From Roseovarius sp. W115 (GTDB lineage: Bacteria > Pseudomonadota > Alphaproteobacteria > Rhodobacterales > Rhodobacteraceae), in the NCBI RefSeq assembly GCF_032842945.2, contig NZ_CP146606.1, positions 2,298,501 to 2,362,500 of the forward strand: a stretch of 64,000 nucleotides of DNA, read 5' to 3'. Numbering within the stretch: position 1 is the first letter of the stretch; every line of letters starts with the position of its first letter. The notes under the pieces were generated by a model. That model saw nothing but the letters and a program-made list of their open reading frames with translations. It was not told the DNA's origin and made no database searches. The position numbers were made by a program, and so were the translations under genes. This document shows, piece after piece, positions 36,896-46,376 of this stretch.

Positions 36896-38551
36896 TTACC
36901 TCGCAAATTTCTTGTGTTTGATCCGCTTTGGCTCCAGCGCATCCGGCCCCAGCCGCCGCTTCTTATCTTCCTCGTAATCCTCAAAGTTGCCTTCGAACCA
37001 TTCCACGTGCGCCTCGCCTTCAAAGGCCAGGATGTGGGTGCAGATGCGGTCGAGGAAGAAGCGGTCGTGGCTGATGACCACGGCGCAGCCGGCGAAGTCG
37101 ACAAGCGCGTCCTCCAGGGCGCGGAGGGTTTCGACGTCGAGGTCGTTGGTGGGCTCGTCGAGGAGCAGGACGTTGCCGCCTTCTTTCAGCAGGCGCGCCA
37201 TGTGCACGCGGTTGCGTTCGCCGCCCGAGAGGAGCGAGACTTTCTTCTGCTGGTCGCCGCCCTTGAAATTGAAGGACGAGCAATAGGCGCGAGAATTGAC
37301 CTGTGCGTCGCCCAGTTCGATGATTTCGGCACCGCCGGAAATGGCTTCCCACACGGTCTCACCATCCTTGAGGTCATCGCGGGACTGGTCGACATAGCTC
37401 AGTTGCACGGTGTCGCCGTATTCGATGGATCCCGCATCTGGTTTTTCCTGACCGGTGAGCATTTTGAATAGCGTGGATTTGCCCGCGCCATTGGGGCCGA
37501 TGACGCCGACGATGCCACCGGGCGGGAGGGAAAAGCCGAGGTTCTCGATCAAAAGCTTGTCGCCCATGGCCTTTTGCAGGCCCTCGACCTCGATCACCTT
37601 GCTGCCCAGGCGCGGGCCGTTGGGAATGACGATCTGGGCGCGGGTGATTTTCTCGCGCTCGGACTGGTTGGCCAGTTCGTTATAGGCGTTGATCCGGGCC
37701 TTTTGCTTGGCCTGACGGGCCTTTTGACCCTGACGCATCCATTCGAGTTCGCGTTCCAGCGTTTTCTGTTTGGATTTGTCGTCCTTGGCCTCGTGCTCCA
37801 AGCGTTTGGCCTTTTGTTCCAGCCATGCGGAGTAGTTGCCCTCATAGGGAATGCCGCGGCCGCGGTCCAACTCGAGAATCCAGCCGGTGATGTCATCGAG
37901 GAAATAGCGGTCGTGAGTGACGATCAGGATGGTGCCTTTGTAGTCGATCAGGTGCTGTTGCAGCCAGGCGATGGTTTCGGCGTCAAGGTGGTTGGTCGGC
38001 TCGTCGAGGAGCAGCATGTCGGGGGCTTCCAGCAGGAGCTTGCAAAGTGCCACGCGGCGGCGTTCCCCGCCGGATAAGCTTGCCACATCCGCATCATCAG
38101 GCGGACAGCGGAGCGCCTCCATCGACACATCAACCTGCGCGTCGAGATCCCAGAGGTTCTGGCTGTCAATCTCGTCCTGTAGAGCGGCCATTTCATCGGC
38201 GGTCTCATCCGAGTAGTTCATCGCCAATTCGTTGAACCGGTCGAGTTTGGCCTTCTTAGCGGCCACCCCTAGCATGACGTTGTCACGCACATTCAGGGCC
38301 TCATCAAGCTGTGGTTCCTGTGGCAGATAGCCGACTTTTGCGCCTTCTGCGGCCCAGGCCTCTCCGGTGAAGTCGGTGTCGAGACCAGCCATGATTTTCA
38401 TCAGCGTGGATTTGCCCGCGCCGTTGACGCCGACGACGCCGATCTTCACGCCGGGCAGAAAACTGAGATGGATGTTCTCAAAGCATTTCTTGCCACCGGG
38501 ATAGGCCTTGGAGACCCCCTGCATGTGGTAGACATATTGATAAGCGGCCAT
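36896..38551 (-). CDS. ettA: Energy-dependent translational throttle protein (ABC-F ATPase)
   Basis: 551 residues, GGGAGAG before ATG. Two ABC cassettes: the first has Walker A GVNGAGKST and signature SLSGGERRRVALCKLLLEAP; the second has GPNGAGKST and SGGERNRVHMARLLKEGGNV. The ABC-F linker lies between (LEHEAKDDKSKQKTLERELE). Start MAAYQYVYHMQGVSKAYPGG is the usual EttA N-terminus. It binds the ribosomal E site and throttles the first elongation cycle according to ADP/ATP ratio. Confidence 0.95.
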   Translation of the reverse strand: MAAYQYVYHMQGVSKAYPGGKKCFENIHLSFLPGVKIGVVGVNGAGKSTLMKIMAGLDTDFTGEAWAAEGAKVGYLPQEPQLDEALNVRDNVMLGVAAKKAKLDRFNELAMNYSDETADEMAALQDEIDSQNLWDLDAQVDVSMEALRCPPDDADVASLSGGERRRVALCKLLLEAPDMLLLDEPTNHLDAETIAWLQQHLIDYKGTILIVTHDRYFLDDITGWILELDRGRGIPYEGNYSAWLEQKAKRLEHEAKDDKSKQKTLERELEWMRQGQKARQAKQKARINAYNELANQSEREKITRAQIVIPNGPRLGSKVIEVEGLQKAMGDKLLIENLGFSLPPGGIVGVIGPNGAGKSTLFKMLTGQEKPDAGSIEYGDTVQLSYVDQSRDDLKDGETVWEAISGGAEIIELGDAQVNSRAYCSSFNFKGGDQQKKVSLLSGGERNRVHMARLLKEGGNVLLLDEPTNDLDVETLRALEDALVDFAGCAVVISHDRFFLDRICTHILAFEGEAHVEWFEGNFEDYEEDKKRRLGPDALEPKRIKHKKFAR

Positions 38552-38667
38552 GCGGTCTCTCCCGTCCGAACAGTTTCAGACCGGTAGATAGCGAAGGGCC
38601 GGGGGCGGGGCAATGCGTTCGGTGTATGAGATTTAGGGCTGGGATTTCAAAAGCCCCTCAGGTGCGG

Positions 38668-38689
38668 TCCCCCGCATCTGCGCGGGGGA
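38668..38689 (-). terminator. Hairpin downstream of the CAP-domain gene
   Basis: TCCCCCGC (38668-38675) and GCGGGGGA (38682-38689) form an 8-bp GC-rich stem with loop ATCTGC. There is no T-run on either side, so it may be a weak terminator or an mRNA 3'-end stabiliser. Confidence 0.4.
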
Positions 38690-38711
38690 GGCTGTGATTT
38701 ATCCGGTTGGT

Positions 38712-39920
38712 TTAGCTGAAGAGGTCGATGCTCTGCTCAACCGGCGCTTCGAATGCGGCAAAATCAACGTCAAACTCGTTGAGGCTTTCCCGTCCTGGCA
38801 ATTGACCAGAGGCCGGATCGTTGGGCCGGAGGTCAAATGAGAAGGCGAATTCGAACGTCTCGATCTCCTGATTCTGGCGTTCGGCGAGTTCTGACGCCTG
38901 AGTGAGAAGACGGCTGATGAAATCGCCCATGGAGACGTTACCAAAGACTGTTTCTGCGTCGCGAAATTCAAATACGTCGTCTGCAAACTCGAACCTTGCC
39001 GTATTGCGCAGAGGTGCGCCGTCGAAGTCATCGTCAAACAAAGGGCAGGCGTAGACGTCTTCGTCTGGCGTGTCCTCGACTTCGGGCTCTGTTGGTGCCG
39101 GATCGGGGGCTTCAGCGACGGGGGTGTCATCCTCTTCGTCTTCGTCCATCGCGGTGGGCTCGGTTGGCGCTGGATCAGGTGCCTCAGCGACAGGTGTTTC
39201 TTCGTCTTCGTTTCCTGCGTCTTCAGGTTCCGCTGGCTCAGGTTCCTGTGTTGGCGCTTCTGCAACGGGTGTTTCACCTTCTTCTTCGTCCGTGTTTTCC
39301 GGCTCCGTTGGTGCGGGATCAGGGGCTTCTGCTACGGGAACGTTTTCAGGATCGTCGGGCATTGGGGGTTCCGGATCAGGGTCGCTGACCTCAGGATCCG
39401 GGGTCGGCACGGGATCAGGCATTTCGAGTGGCGATGCGCCAGTCCCGGGGTCGACATCAACTTCGGCCGCGGTGGTCGCGAAATTCTGCGTTGCGATCAG
39501 CGACTGGAACGTGCCGCCGCTTGAATAGGTGAAGTCGCCAAGTTCAATGCCAAGCCCGATATATTCAAGATCGGGGTTTAGGATGTTTGCCCGGTGTCCG
39601 GGGCTGTTCATGAGCGACTCATGCAGGTTTTCCACGTCATCCAGCAGTCCGGGTTCTCCGCGAATGGACTGAATCGCGATGTTCTCGGCTGTGCGCCAGC
39701 TGCCTGTCAGGTCAAGTTCTGCTTCGATGCGGTCGGTGGCGGAGGACCCGCCTGCGCCTGTGTGAGAAAACACGTTTGTGTCGAGCATCCATTGCGAATG
39801 TTCTTCGGCGGACATGTTCAGGTTGGTTTCAAGTTCCAGCGGGTTTAGCCCGCGCGATTCCCTTTCTTCATTGATTAAGGACAACATATGGAGTTCCAGA
39901 GGATCAGCATTCACCGGCAT
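38712..39920 (-). CDS. CAP/SCP-domain protein with acidic Pro-rich repeats
   Basis: 402 residues, AAGGA before ATG. Residues 1-150 are a CAP domain: LHMLSLINEERESRGLNPLE, HSQWMLDTNVFSHTGAGGSS, and MNSPGHRANILNPDLEYIGL. A low-complexity acidic region (about 165-290) has four copies of PVAEAP, three extended to PVAEAPDPAPTEP, separated by D/E-rich spacers. The last 110 residues are unique (FEFADDVFEFRDAETVFGNV). No signal peptide is visible, so secretion, if any, would use a C-terminal signal as in type I systems. Function unknown. Confidence 0.8.
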   Translation of the reverse strand: MPVNADPLELHMLSLINEERESRGLNPLELETNLNMSAEEHSQWMLDTNVFSHTGAGGSSATDRIEAELDLTGSWRTAENIAIQSIRGEPGLLDDVENLHESLMNSPGHRANILNPDLEYIGLGIELGDFTYSSGGTFQSLIATQNFATTAAEVDVDPGTGASPLEMPDPVPTPDPEVSDPDPEPPMPDDPENVPVAEAPDPAPTEPENTDEEEGETPVAEAPTQEPEPAEPEDAGNEDEETPVAEAPDPAPTEPTAMDEDEEDDTPVAEAPDPAPTEPEVEDTPDEDVYACPLFDDDFDGAPLRNTARFEFADDVFEFRDAETVFGNVSMGDFISRLLTQASELAERQNQEIETFEFAFSFDLRPNDPASGQLPGRESLNEFDVDFAAFEAPVEQSIDLFS

Positions 39921-40310
39921 TTTTTATCCTTTCAGTGCCTGAGCTTTGCGACCAGGTATCCCCAGAATTCTGATCACTCGGGTTTTGTAGAAGAGCATTT
40001 GTGGCCATATTAGGGTTGTGTCCCATTTTGGTCGGATTGCGCGTTTTCCTGCGTTTTCTACCGTCGGATTTCGGCGCAAAAAGGATCAGAGCAGTGGCCT
40101 AGCGGAATGTTGCCCGGACGGTTCTCCATTCTGGCAAGGATCAGCTTGGCCGTGTTGTAGTATCCTCTTTCATGCTGGATCTTGGCGGGCTTTTCCGGGC
40201 CATTGGCAAAAGAACAACATTGTTTTCTGGATGAAAACTTGTTTTGCAATTTAGTTGGCCGAGTGGTGAGGATGCACGTTAGTGTGTCCCAACAAGGAGG
40301 GGTTGGCCGA
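39921..40310. other. 390-bp divergent intergenic region
   Basis: It separates the CAP-domain gene and the lipoprotein hydrolase gene and must hold both promoters. A 78-codon plus frame at 40018-40254 has no ribosome-binding site or protein-like composition. I see no convincing hairpin, repeat or RNA gene. Confidence 0.5.
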
Positions 40311-41627
40311 ATGTCACTGCGTTCCACGGTTGCCATTTTGCTACTGATTGTGCTGGCGGCCTGTGCCGGTCGCAATACAACCGGGCTGCTATCGCCGACG
40401 CCAAACCTTTATACGTTCGAGACCGGAGAGGCTTATCCCGAAGCCGGTGTGCCCATACGGTTCCGTACAACCACAACTGAAATCCTTTACATGACAGACC
40501 GCAATCCGGTGGTCGACGAATTCGGAGCGGTGGTCAGCTACGGTGAACGGCGCGATGACTCGATGGCATTTGGGGCCAGTTGGGTCGAGTATGGCGGGCT
40601 TGGATCCTGGGGCGAGTTGATCGAACGCACGCAAGCGTCGGGGCCGGGGGCTATGACCCGGCTTGCGCCTGTGGGATTGACCGAATTGGCCCGCCTGCCG
40701 CAAACACCTTTGCCTTATCAGTCCGGTGGCGGGCGGCTGCAAGCCACTGCTGATGCCAATGCGGCTTATGCCGCGCGCAGTGCGACGATACGCGAAGAGG
40801 TAGCAGCGCGTATGCGGGCCAGTGGCGTAGACCGGGTGTTGTTATACGTTCACGGGTTCAACAACGAATTTAATGATGGTGTCGGAACGCTGGCGAGCAT
40901 CTGGCACTATGCCGGGCGGCGGTCGCTTCCTGTGTTGTTTTCCTGGCCGGCGGGCAATGACGGGCCGCTGGCCTATTTCAGGGATATCGAGTCGGGCGAA
41001 TTTTCGGTGTTTCACCTCAAGGAGTTCATGCGCATTCTGGCGGATGTGCCAGAGGTCAAGCGCATCGACATTGTGGCGCATTCGCGTGGGTCGGCTGTGA
41101 TGACCGATGCGTTGCGTGAACTGATGCTGGAGAGTCGGGGCGGTGGGCGCGACCCCAGACAAGATCTCAAAACCGGTGTTCTGGTACTTGCGGCGGCGGA
41201 TCTTGATATTGGCGTGACGCGTCAGCGTTTGGTGGCAGAGCGGTTTGCCGACGGGTTTGAGCAAATCAACATCTACACGAACCCCAATGACGGGGCACTT
41301 CGCCTCTCGCGTATCATCGGGAATGTGACTCGTCTGGGCAGTGTTGACCCCGACAAGCTGTCTGAGCGTGAACTTGCGGATCTAGAAGGCACTGGCAATG
41401 TTAACATTGTCATCGTCGATGGCGGGTCCGTCCGGCTGGGACATGCCTATTTCCGAGAGAACCCGGCGGTGTTGTCGGACATTGTGCTGGCCTTGCGGAC
41501 GCGCGCCATGCCGGGCACACAGTTCAGGCCGCTTGATCCGGTTGCGGGCAATATCTGGAGCTTGCATCAGAATTATCCGGCCGAGGTTTTGCCGGAAATG
41601 CTCGATCTTCCACTGGTGGATCGATAA
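40311..41627 (+). CDS. Alpha/beta-hydrolase lipoprotein (DUF900 family)
   Basis: 438 residues from ATG 40311, AAGGAGG 10 bases upstream. Signal MSLRSTVAILLLIVLAACAG contains a lipobox LAAC, so the protein is lipidated. DUF900 hydrolase core: VLLYVHGFNNEFNDGVGTLA, PVLFSWPAGNDGPLAYFRDI, and the nucleophile elbow IDIVAHSRGSAVMTDALREL (HSRGS). The C-terminal part carries GNVNIVIVDGGSVRLGHAYF with a candidate His. Likely an envelope esterase or lipase of unknown substrate. Confidence 0.88.
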   Translation: MSLRSTVAILLLIVLAACAGRNTTGLLSPTPNLYTFETGEAYPEAGVPIRFRTTTTEILYMTDRNPVVDEFGAVVSYGERRDDSMAFGASWVEYGGLGSWGELIERTQASGPGAMTRLAPVGLTELARLPQTPLPYQSGGGRLQATADANAAYAARSATIREEVAARMRASGVDRVLLYVHGFNNEFNDGVGTLASIWHYAGRRSLPVLFSWPAGNDGPLAYFRDIESGEFSVFHLKEFMRILADVPEVKRIDIVAHSRGSAVMTDALRELMLESRGGGRDPRQDLKTGVLVLAAADLDIGVTRQRLVAERFADGFEQINIYTNPNDGALRLSRIIGNVTRLGSVDPDKLSERELADLEGTGNVNIVIVDGGSVRLGHAYFRENPAVLSDIVLALRTRAMPGTQFRPLDPVAGNIWSLHQNYPAEVLPEMLDLPLVDR

Positions 41628-41706
41628 GCCTGACCCGCAGATGATCGCGAAACGCCGCGCGACACTCAATCGTTGCACGCGTTTCGCCATTCGCTGATGT
41701 CTCAGG

Positions 41707-43516
41707 TTAAAAATGGGGGGCTTTAGGAGATTTGGTTTTGTGTGCCTCAAAGGGCTGCTGCTCGGCGGGGGTATCTAGCCAGATCAGGAAGTCGGCAACC
41801 GGCATTGGGTGCGCCAGACCAAACCCCTGAACGTTTGGACAATCTGCGGCACGCAGCAAATCGAGTTGCTCTTGGCTTTCAACGCCTTCGGCGATCACCG
41901 TCATACCCAGTTGATGTGCCAGACTGACCAAGGCCTTTACAATGTCTTCTGTGCGGGTGTCTTTGCCAAGCCGGGCGATCATGGCGCGATCCAGTTTGAT
42001 TGCATCCAAGTCAATGAAAGACAAATGGGCGAAGCCGGCATATCCGGTGCCGAAATCATCCAAAGCGACTTTGGCGCCGAGGCGCTTGAGCTTGTCCACT
42101 GTGGTGGTGATTTCGTAGTTTTCAGGGTGCAGGATCGCGGATTCCTGAATTTCGATACACACATCCTCCGGCGTCAAGCCGCGAGATTGCAATGCCCAGT
42201 CCAGTAAGCCGGTATAGTTGCTGTCTGCCATGACTTCTGCAGAGGCGTTCACGGCCAGCGTCAGTGTTTCGTGCCCGGCCTGCCGAATTTTGTTCAGGGC
42301 GTCGAGCGAAAGGGTCATCGAGTGATAGTCGAGATCCGCCAAGACACCGGACCGCCGCGCAATATCGAGGAACTCCACGGGGAAAAGTTGCCCGTACTCA
42401 GGATGCTCCCATCGCAAAAGCGCCTCGCAGCCCGTAACTTTATCATCCTCAAGACGCATTTGGGGTTGTAGCTCGACGGTGAACTGACCTTCGGTGATGG
42501 CGGTTTGAATTTCACGCGCCAGACGGGTTTTGGTTGTCTGAACTCTACCAAGCTCTGGAGTGAAAACAACGGTTTGGGCGCGCCCATTCTCTTTGGCGGC
42601 ATAGAGCGCCTGATCCGCCTGATGAATCAATTCCTCGCCACAGGTGATTTCGGGAGAGGCAAGGCTGGCTCCGATGGAGCCTTTGATATACAGGATGTGA
42701 TCCTGCCAGCGCAGTGGTTTACCCACCTCCTTGAGTAATAGTTCAGCCCGGGTCACTGAGTGCTTCGATCGATGCAACCTTTGGGCAAATCAAAACAAAC
42801 TCGTCGCCGCCCGACCGGCAGGCAAGGTCCTGTGGGCCGGAACTTCGCCGCAGGGCTTCGGCAACGTGAATGAGGGTGCCGTCCCCGGCGGCGTGTCCAA
42901 AGCTATCGTTGATCTCCTTGAACTTGTCCAGGTCGAGTTGCAAGACGCCAACCTGTTGTTTTTTAAGGGCGTCCCGCACCAGCGGCGTTTCAAGATAGCC
43001 CTGCAATTTCTTACGGTTGGCCAGCCCTGTAAGATCGTCATGATAGGCGGCATGCCGCAACTCTTCCTGGGTTTGGCGCAGGGCGGTTTCGGTTTGCACC
43101 TGTTCCGAGATGTCCCGACAGCTGACCAGGATCATCATGTTCTGGTCTTCATGAATTGGTTCGACCTTGGCAAAGGTCTGTTGGTTCCAGAATTCAGACC
43201 CATCGCGACGTTTGTGACAGGCGACGACAAAGCGGTCGAAGATCGGGCTTTGCAAATCATAGTGGAACTTGGTGGGCAAGTTCGTATCGGCCATGACGGA
43301 CACACCGGGTAATCCGCGAACGTCCTCTAAACGCCAACCAAACATGGTTTCTGCAGCGCGGTTCATCCACAATATCCGGCTTTGCAGATCCTGCAGTATG
43401 ATTGCATCCTTGGCGCAGTTCACCAGCCGCGTGCAAAGCGACAGCGACGGGGCTTCGTCGTTCGGAGCTGACGTTAACCCATTGGGTTTAGGAGGCGCGA
43501 TCACGTTTGTTACCAT
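41707..43516 (-). pseudogene. PAS-GGDEF-EAL cyclic-di-GMP protein, frameshifted inside GGDEF
   Basis: Start ATG 43516. A PAS-like segment (NCAKDAIILQDLQSRILWMN) leads to GGDEF: DDLTGLANRKKLQGYLETPL, LDLDKFKEINDSFGHAAGDG and the active site CRSGGDEFVLIC. At about 42755 the frame ends (SDPG stop) while the rest of GGDEF continues in another frame (ELLLKEVGKPLRWQDHILYI, then HQADQALYAAKENGRAQTVV) into an EAL domain with CEALLRWEHPEYGQLFPVEF (EALLRW), DDFGTGYAGFAH and AEGVESQEQLDLLRAADCPN. Removing one base from CCCGGG (42748-42753 region) restores 602 residues. With intact SGGDEF and EAL motifs the repaired protein could make and degrade cyclic di-GMP. Confidence 0.85.
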
Positions 43517-43675
43517 ATCCAGATAGGATTGGCCTAGTCTGCGCACCGGTCTCTTAAGATGTGATGTTTCGCGTGCAACAAAATCTTTAAAATTTGCTTT
43601 GATCCTAGAGCGTTGCACCAAGGCGCCGGATATGCAGAATGGCGCTGTTTGATGCGCAAATCTGGACGGGGTGAG

Positions 43676-44290
43676 ATGCTCTATCGACTGCCGCATATCC
43701 GACCGGGTCAGGTTGTCGGGCTTTTGGGAGGATCGTTTGATCCACCGCATGCGGGACATGCGCATATTTCGCGAGAGGCATTGCGGCGGTTCGATCTGGA
43801 CCAGGTTTGGTGGGTTGTGAGCCCTGGCAATCCGCTTAAGTCGCGTGGCCCCGCGCCGATGGCACAACGCATCGCAGCCTGTGAAGCGCTTATTGGGCAT
43901 CCGCGCATTCACGTCACGGATTTTGAGGCGCAGGCTGGCACACGCTACACCGCAGAGACCCTGGCCACACTTCAATCGGCCTGTCCTGCTGTGCGGTTTG
44001 TTTGGCTGATGGGGGCTGACAATCTGGCACAGCTTGATCAGTGGCAGGACTGGCATGATATCGTGGCGCGCGTGCCTTTGGGGGTTCTGGCGCGCCCGGG
44101 TCAACGTATCTCGGCGCGCATGTCCAAAGCGGCGCGGATCTACCGGGGGCAACGCATCCCTGGGCGACAGTCCAGAGCGCTGGCTTTCTCAGACGCGCCA
44201 GCCTGGTGTTTTGTCAACGTCCCTATGGCGGATATTTCTTCCACAGAGATCCGGGCGCGGGGCGACTGGCGTGGCCTGTCGAAAAGTTGA
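43676..44290 (+). CDS. nadD: Nicotinate-nucleotide adenylyltransferase
   Basis: 204 residues from ATG 43676, with GGGGTGAG just upstream; ATG 43652 is a weaker alternative. The nucleotidyltransferase motif [20 protein letters not shown] (GxFxPxHxGH) and the C-terminal [17 protein letters not shown] (SSTxIR) are diagnostic, with [20 protein letters not shown] between. It forms nicotinic acid adenine dinucleotide, the substrate of the NadE encoded at 17849. Divergent from the PAS-GGDEF-EAL gene. Confidence 0.92.
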   Translation: MLYRLPHIRPGQVVGLLGGSFDPPHAGHAHISREALRRFDLDQVWWVVSPGNPLKSRGPAPMAQRIAACEALIGHPRIHVTDFEAQAGTRYTAETLATLQSACPAVRFVWLMGADNLAQLDQWQDWHDIVARVPLGVLARPGQRISARMSKAARIYRGQRIPGRQSRALAFSDAPAWCFVNVPMADISSTEIRARGDWRGLSKS

Positions 44291-44349
44291 TGGGGGAGTG
44301 AGCCGGAAAGCGGATTGTGCGAAGCCGGTGGCTTAGGTTAACTGCGTTT

Positions 44350-45836
44350 ATGAATTACAGAGTTTCACGACGTTTCTTTTTGACAACTGCGTTGAGTGTG
44401 CTGGGCACTGCCGGTCTGGCGAATGCGCCAGAGGTCTCGCTTCGCCCGCAAAAAGACCGGATGGCCCTCGTGCGCCGCGCGCAACGGGCGCGCAAACGCT
44501 TGTTGATACGGCCAATTTAGGTGGTGATGTCAGTTTTGCGGTGGTGGATTCCAGTTCCGGCAAGGTGCTGGAGGCGATGAACGGGGCCAAGGGGTTGCCG
44601 CCTGCCAGCGTGACCAAAGCGCTGACGGCGCTCTATGCCTTGGATGTGCTGGGTGGCGATTTTCGGTTTGAAACCAGGCTTTTGGCAACTGGTCCTGTCA
44701 AGGACGGCGTGTTGGACGGAGATTTGATCCTAGCCGGGGGCGGGGATCCGACGCTAGACACCGATGTGTTTGGCGACATGGTGAAACGTTTGAAAGCAGC
44801 AGGGGTCAACCGGGTGACCGGTCGCCTGCGCTGTTGGGCAGGGGCGGTGCCATTTGTGCGCGCGATAGATCCGGGTCAGCCCGACCATGTTGGATATAAC
44901 CCGTCGATCTCAGGTTTGAACCTCAATTTCAATCGCGTGCATTTTGAGTGGAAGCGCAAGGGCCAGAACTACGATGTGACTATGGAAGCGCGGACCAAGC
45001 GGTATCGCCCCGCCGTGAAGGCTGCGCGCATGGACATCTCGAACCGTAAAGGTCCGGTTTACGTTTATTCCGATGGCGGCGATCATGACCAGTGGAGCGT
45101 GGCACGGCGGGCCCTTGGCAATGGCGGTGCGCGGTGGTTGCCCGTGCGCTATCCGCATACCTACGCGACCGAGGTGTTTGCGCGTCTGGCCGAGGTGAAT
45201 GATATTTCCCTGACCGCCGGAGAGCCGGTCAAATCCTTGCCGGATGCGCCCTTGCTGGTGAGCCACCAAAGCGCACCGTTGACAGACATTTTGCAGGATA
45301 TGCTGAAGTTTTCCACCAACCTGACGGCTGAGCTGGTTGGGATGACAGCCTCTTTGCGACGCCGTGGGCGACGTACCGGGCTGGCGGTTTCTGCGCGGGA
45401 AATGAGCACTTGGGCGCAAAACGAGTTGGGTATGAAAAATGCACGGCTGGCAGATCACTCGGGTTTAAGCGATGCGTCGCGCCTGACGGCGGTGGATCTG
45501 GCCAAGGCTTTGGCGCGGTTCGGAAAATCGGAGGTGCTAAAGCCGATCCTGAAGCCGATCACATTGCGCGACAAAAATGGGTCTCCCAACAAGGGGCATC
45601 CCATTCAGGTCGCGGCAAAAACCGGCACGCTCTATTTCGTGAGTTCGCTGGCGGGGTATGCAACCACGCCGAAAGGCAAGGATCTGGCCTTTGCAATCTT
45701 CACCGCGAATGATGATCTGCGGGCCAAAGTGGACAGCAAGAACGACACACGTCCGCAAGGGTCCAAAAGCTGGAACACACGCTCCAAACGTCTGCAACAG
45801 AAATTGATAGAGCGTTGGAGCACGCTTTACGGTTAG
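44350..45836 (+). pseudogene. dacB: D-alanyl-D-alanine carboxypeptidase/endopeptidase (PBP4-type), frameshifted near the N-terminus
   Basis: The first frame (MNYRVSRRFFLTTALSVLGT, signal peptide) runs through APEVSLRPQ and stops at 44520. The -1 frame continues KRPDGPRAPRATGAQTLVDT and SFAVVDSSSGKVLEAMNGAK to the stop at 45836. One extra A in the AAAAA run at 44450-44454 restores 495 residues. Active-site motifs: SVTK in LPPASVTKALTALYAL, STN in MLKFSTNLTAELVGMTASLR, and KTG in VAAKTGTLYFVSSLAGYATT. Class-C penicillin-binding protein that trims peptidoglycan cross-links. Confidence 0.88.
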
Positions 45837-46267
45837 TTCGAGCGGTCCAGCTTGGTTGCCAAATGTATAAGGCTTTCAGAGCCTTGCACGCCCTTTGCCT
45901 CGCCGATCCGGTCCAGTGCCTCGTCCAGTTCTTCGGTGCTTTCCGCCTCTAGCCCGACGATCAGGTCAAACCGACCGGACGTCGTGTGCACCTTGCGCAC
46001 ATTGGGCAGAGAGCTTAGCCGGGACATCACGGTGGGCTGGCTGCGCGCCTCGATCCGCACAAGTGCCGTGGCCCTTAGAGGCGCCCGGCGGACTGCGTTC
46101 ACGCGCAGCGTATAGCCCGCGATGACCCCATTGGTTTCAAGCCGTTCGATCCGGGCCTGCACCGTGGTGCGGGCAAGACCCAGGCGCCGCGCCAGCATCG
46201 CCACGGGCGCCCGGGCGTTTTCCTGTAAGAGCGCAATCAGCGCTTCGTCTAGTTCGTCTGTATGCAT
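45833..46267 (-). CDS. Lrp/AsnC family transcriptional regulator
   Basis: 144 residues from ATG 46267 (MHTDELDEALIALLQENARA), GGGGGAA upstream; longer frames into the divergent gene's leader are rejected. The helix-turn-helix is APVAMLARRLGLARTTVQAR, then IERLETNGVIAGYTLRV; the RAM effector domain follows (FDLIVGLEAESTEELDEALD). It diverges from the decarboxylase gene at 46377, and Lrp regulators next to such enzymes commonly sense an amino acid substrate. Confidence 0.9.
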   Translation of the reverse strand: MHTDELDEALIALLQENARAPVAMLARRLGLARTTVQARIERLETNGVIAGYTLRVNAVRRAPLRATALVRIEARSQPTVMSRLSSLPNVRKVHTTSGRFDLIVGLEAESTEELDEALDRIGEAKGVQGSESLIHLATKLDRSN

Positions 46268-46376
46268 GATTCCCCCAATCACTTTGCCGAAATAATACGT
46301 CAATTCATCCAAACTGCCGCCATATTTTAACGCAGACTGGTGTAAAGTTAAGAAAAACAATGTTTCGAGGCAGACC

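Noticed and set aside
40018..40254. Plus frame in the CAP/hydrolase spacer
   Set aside because: Cys/Trp/Phe-rich with no start signal; probably promoter DNA.
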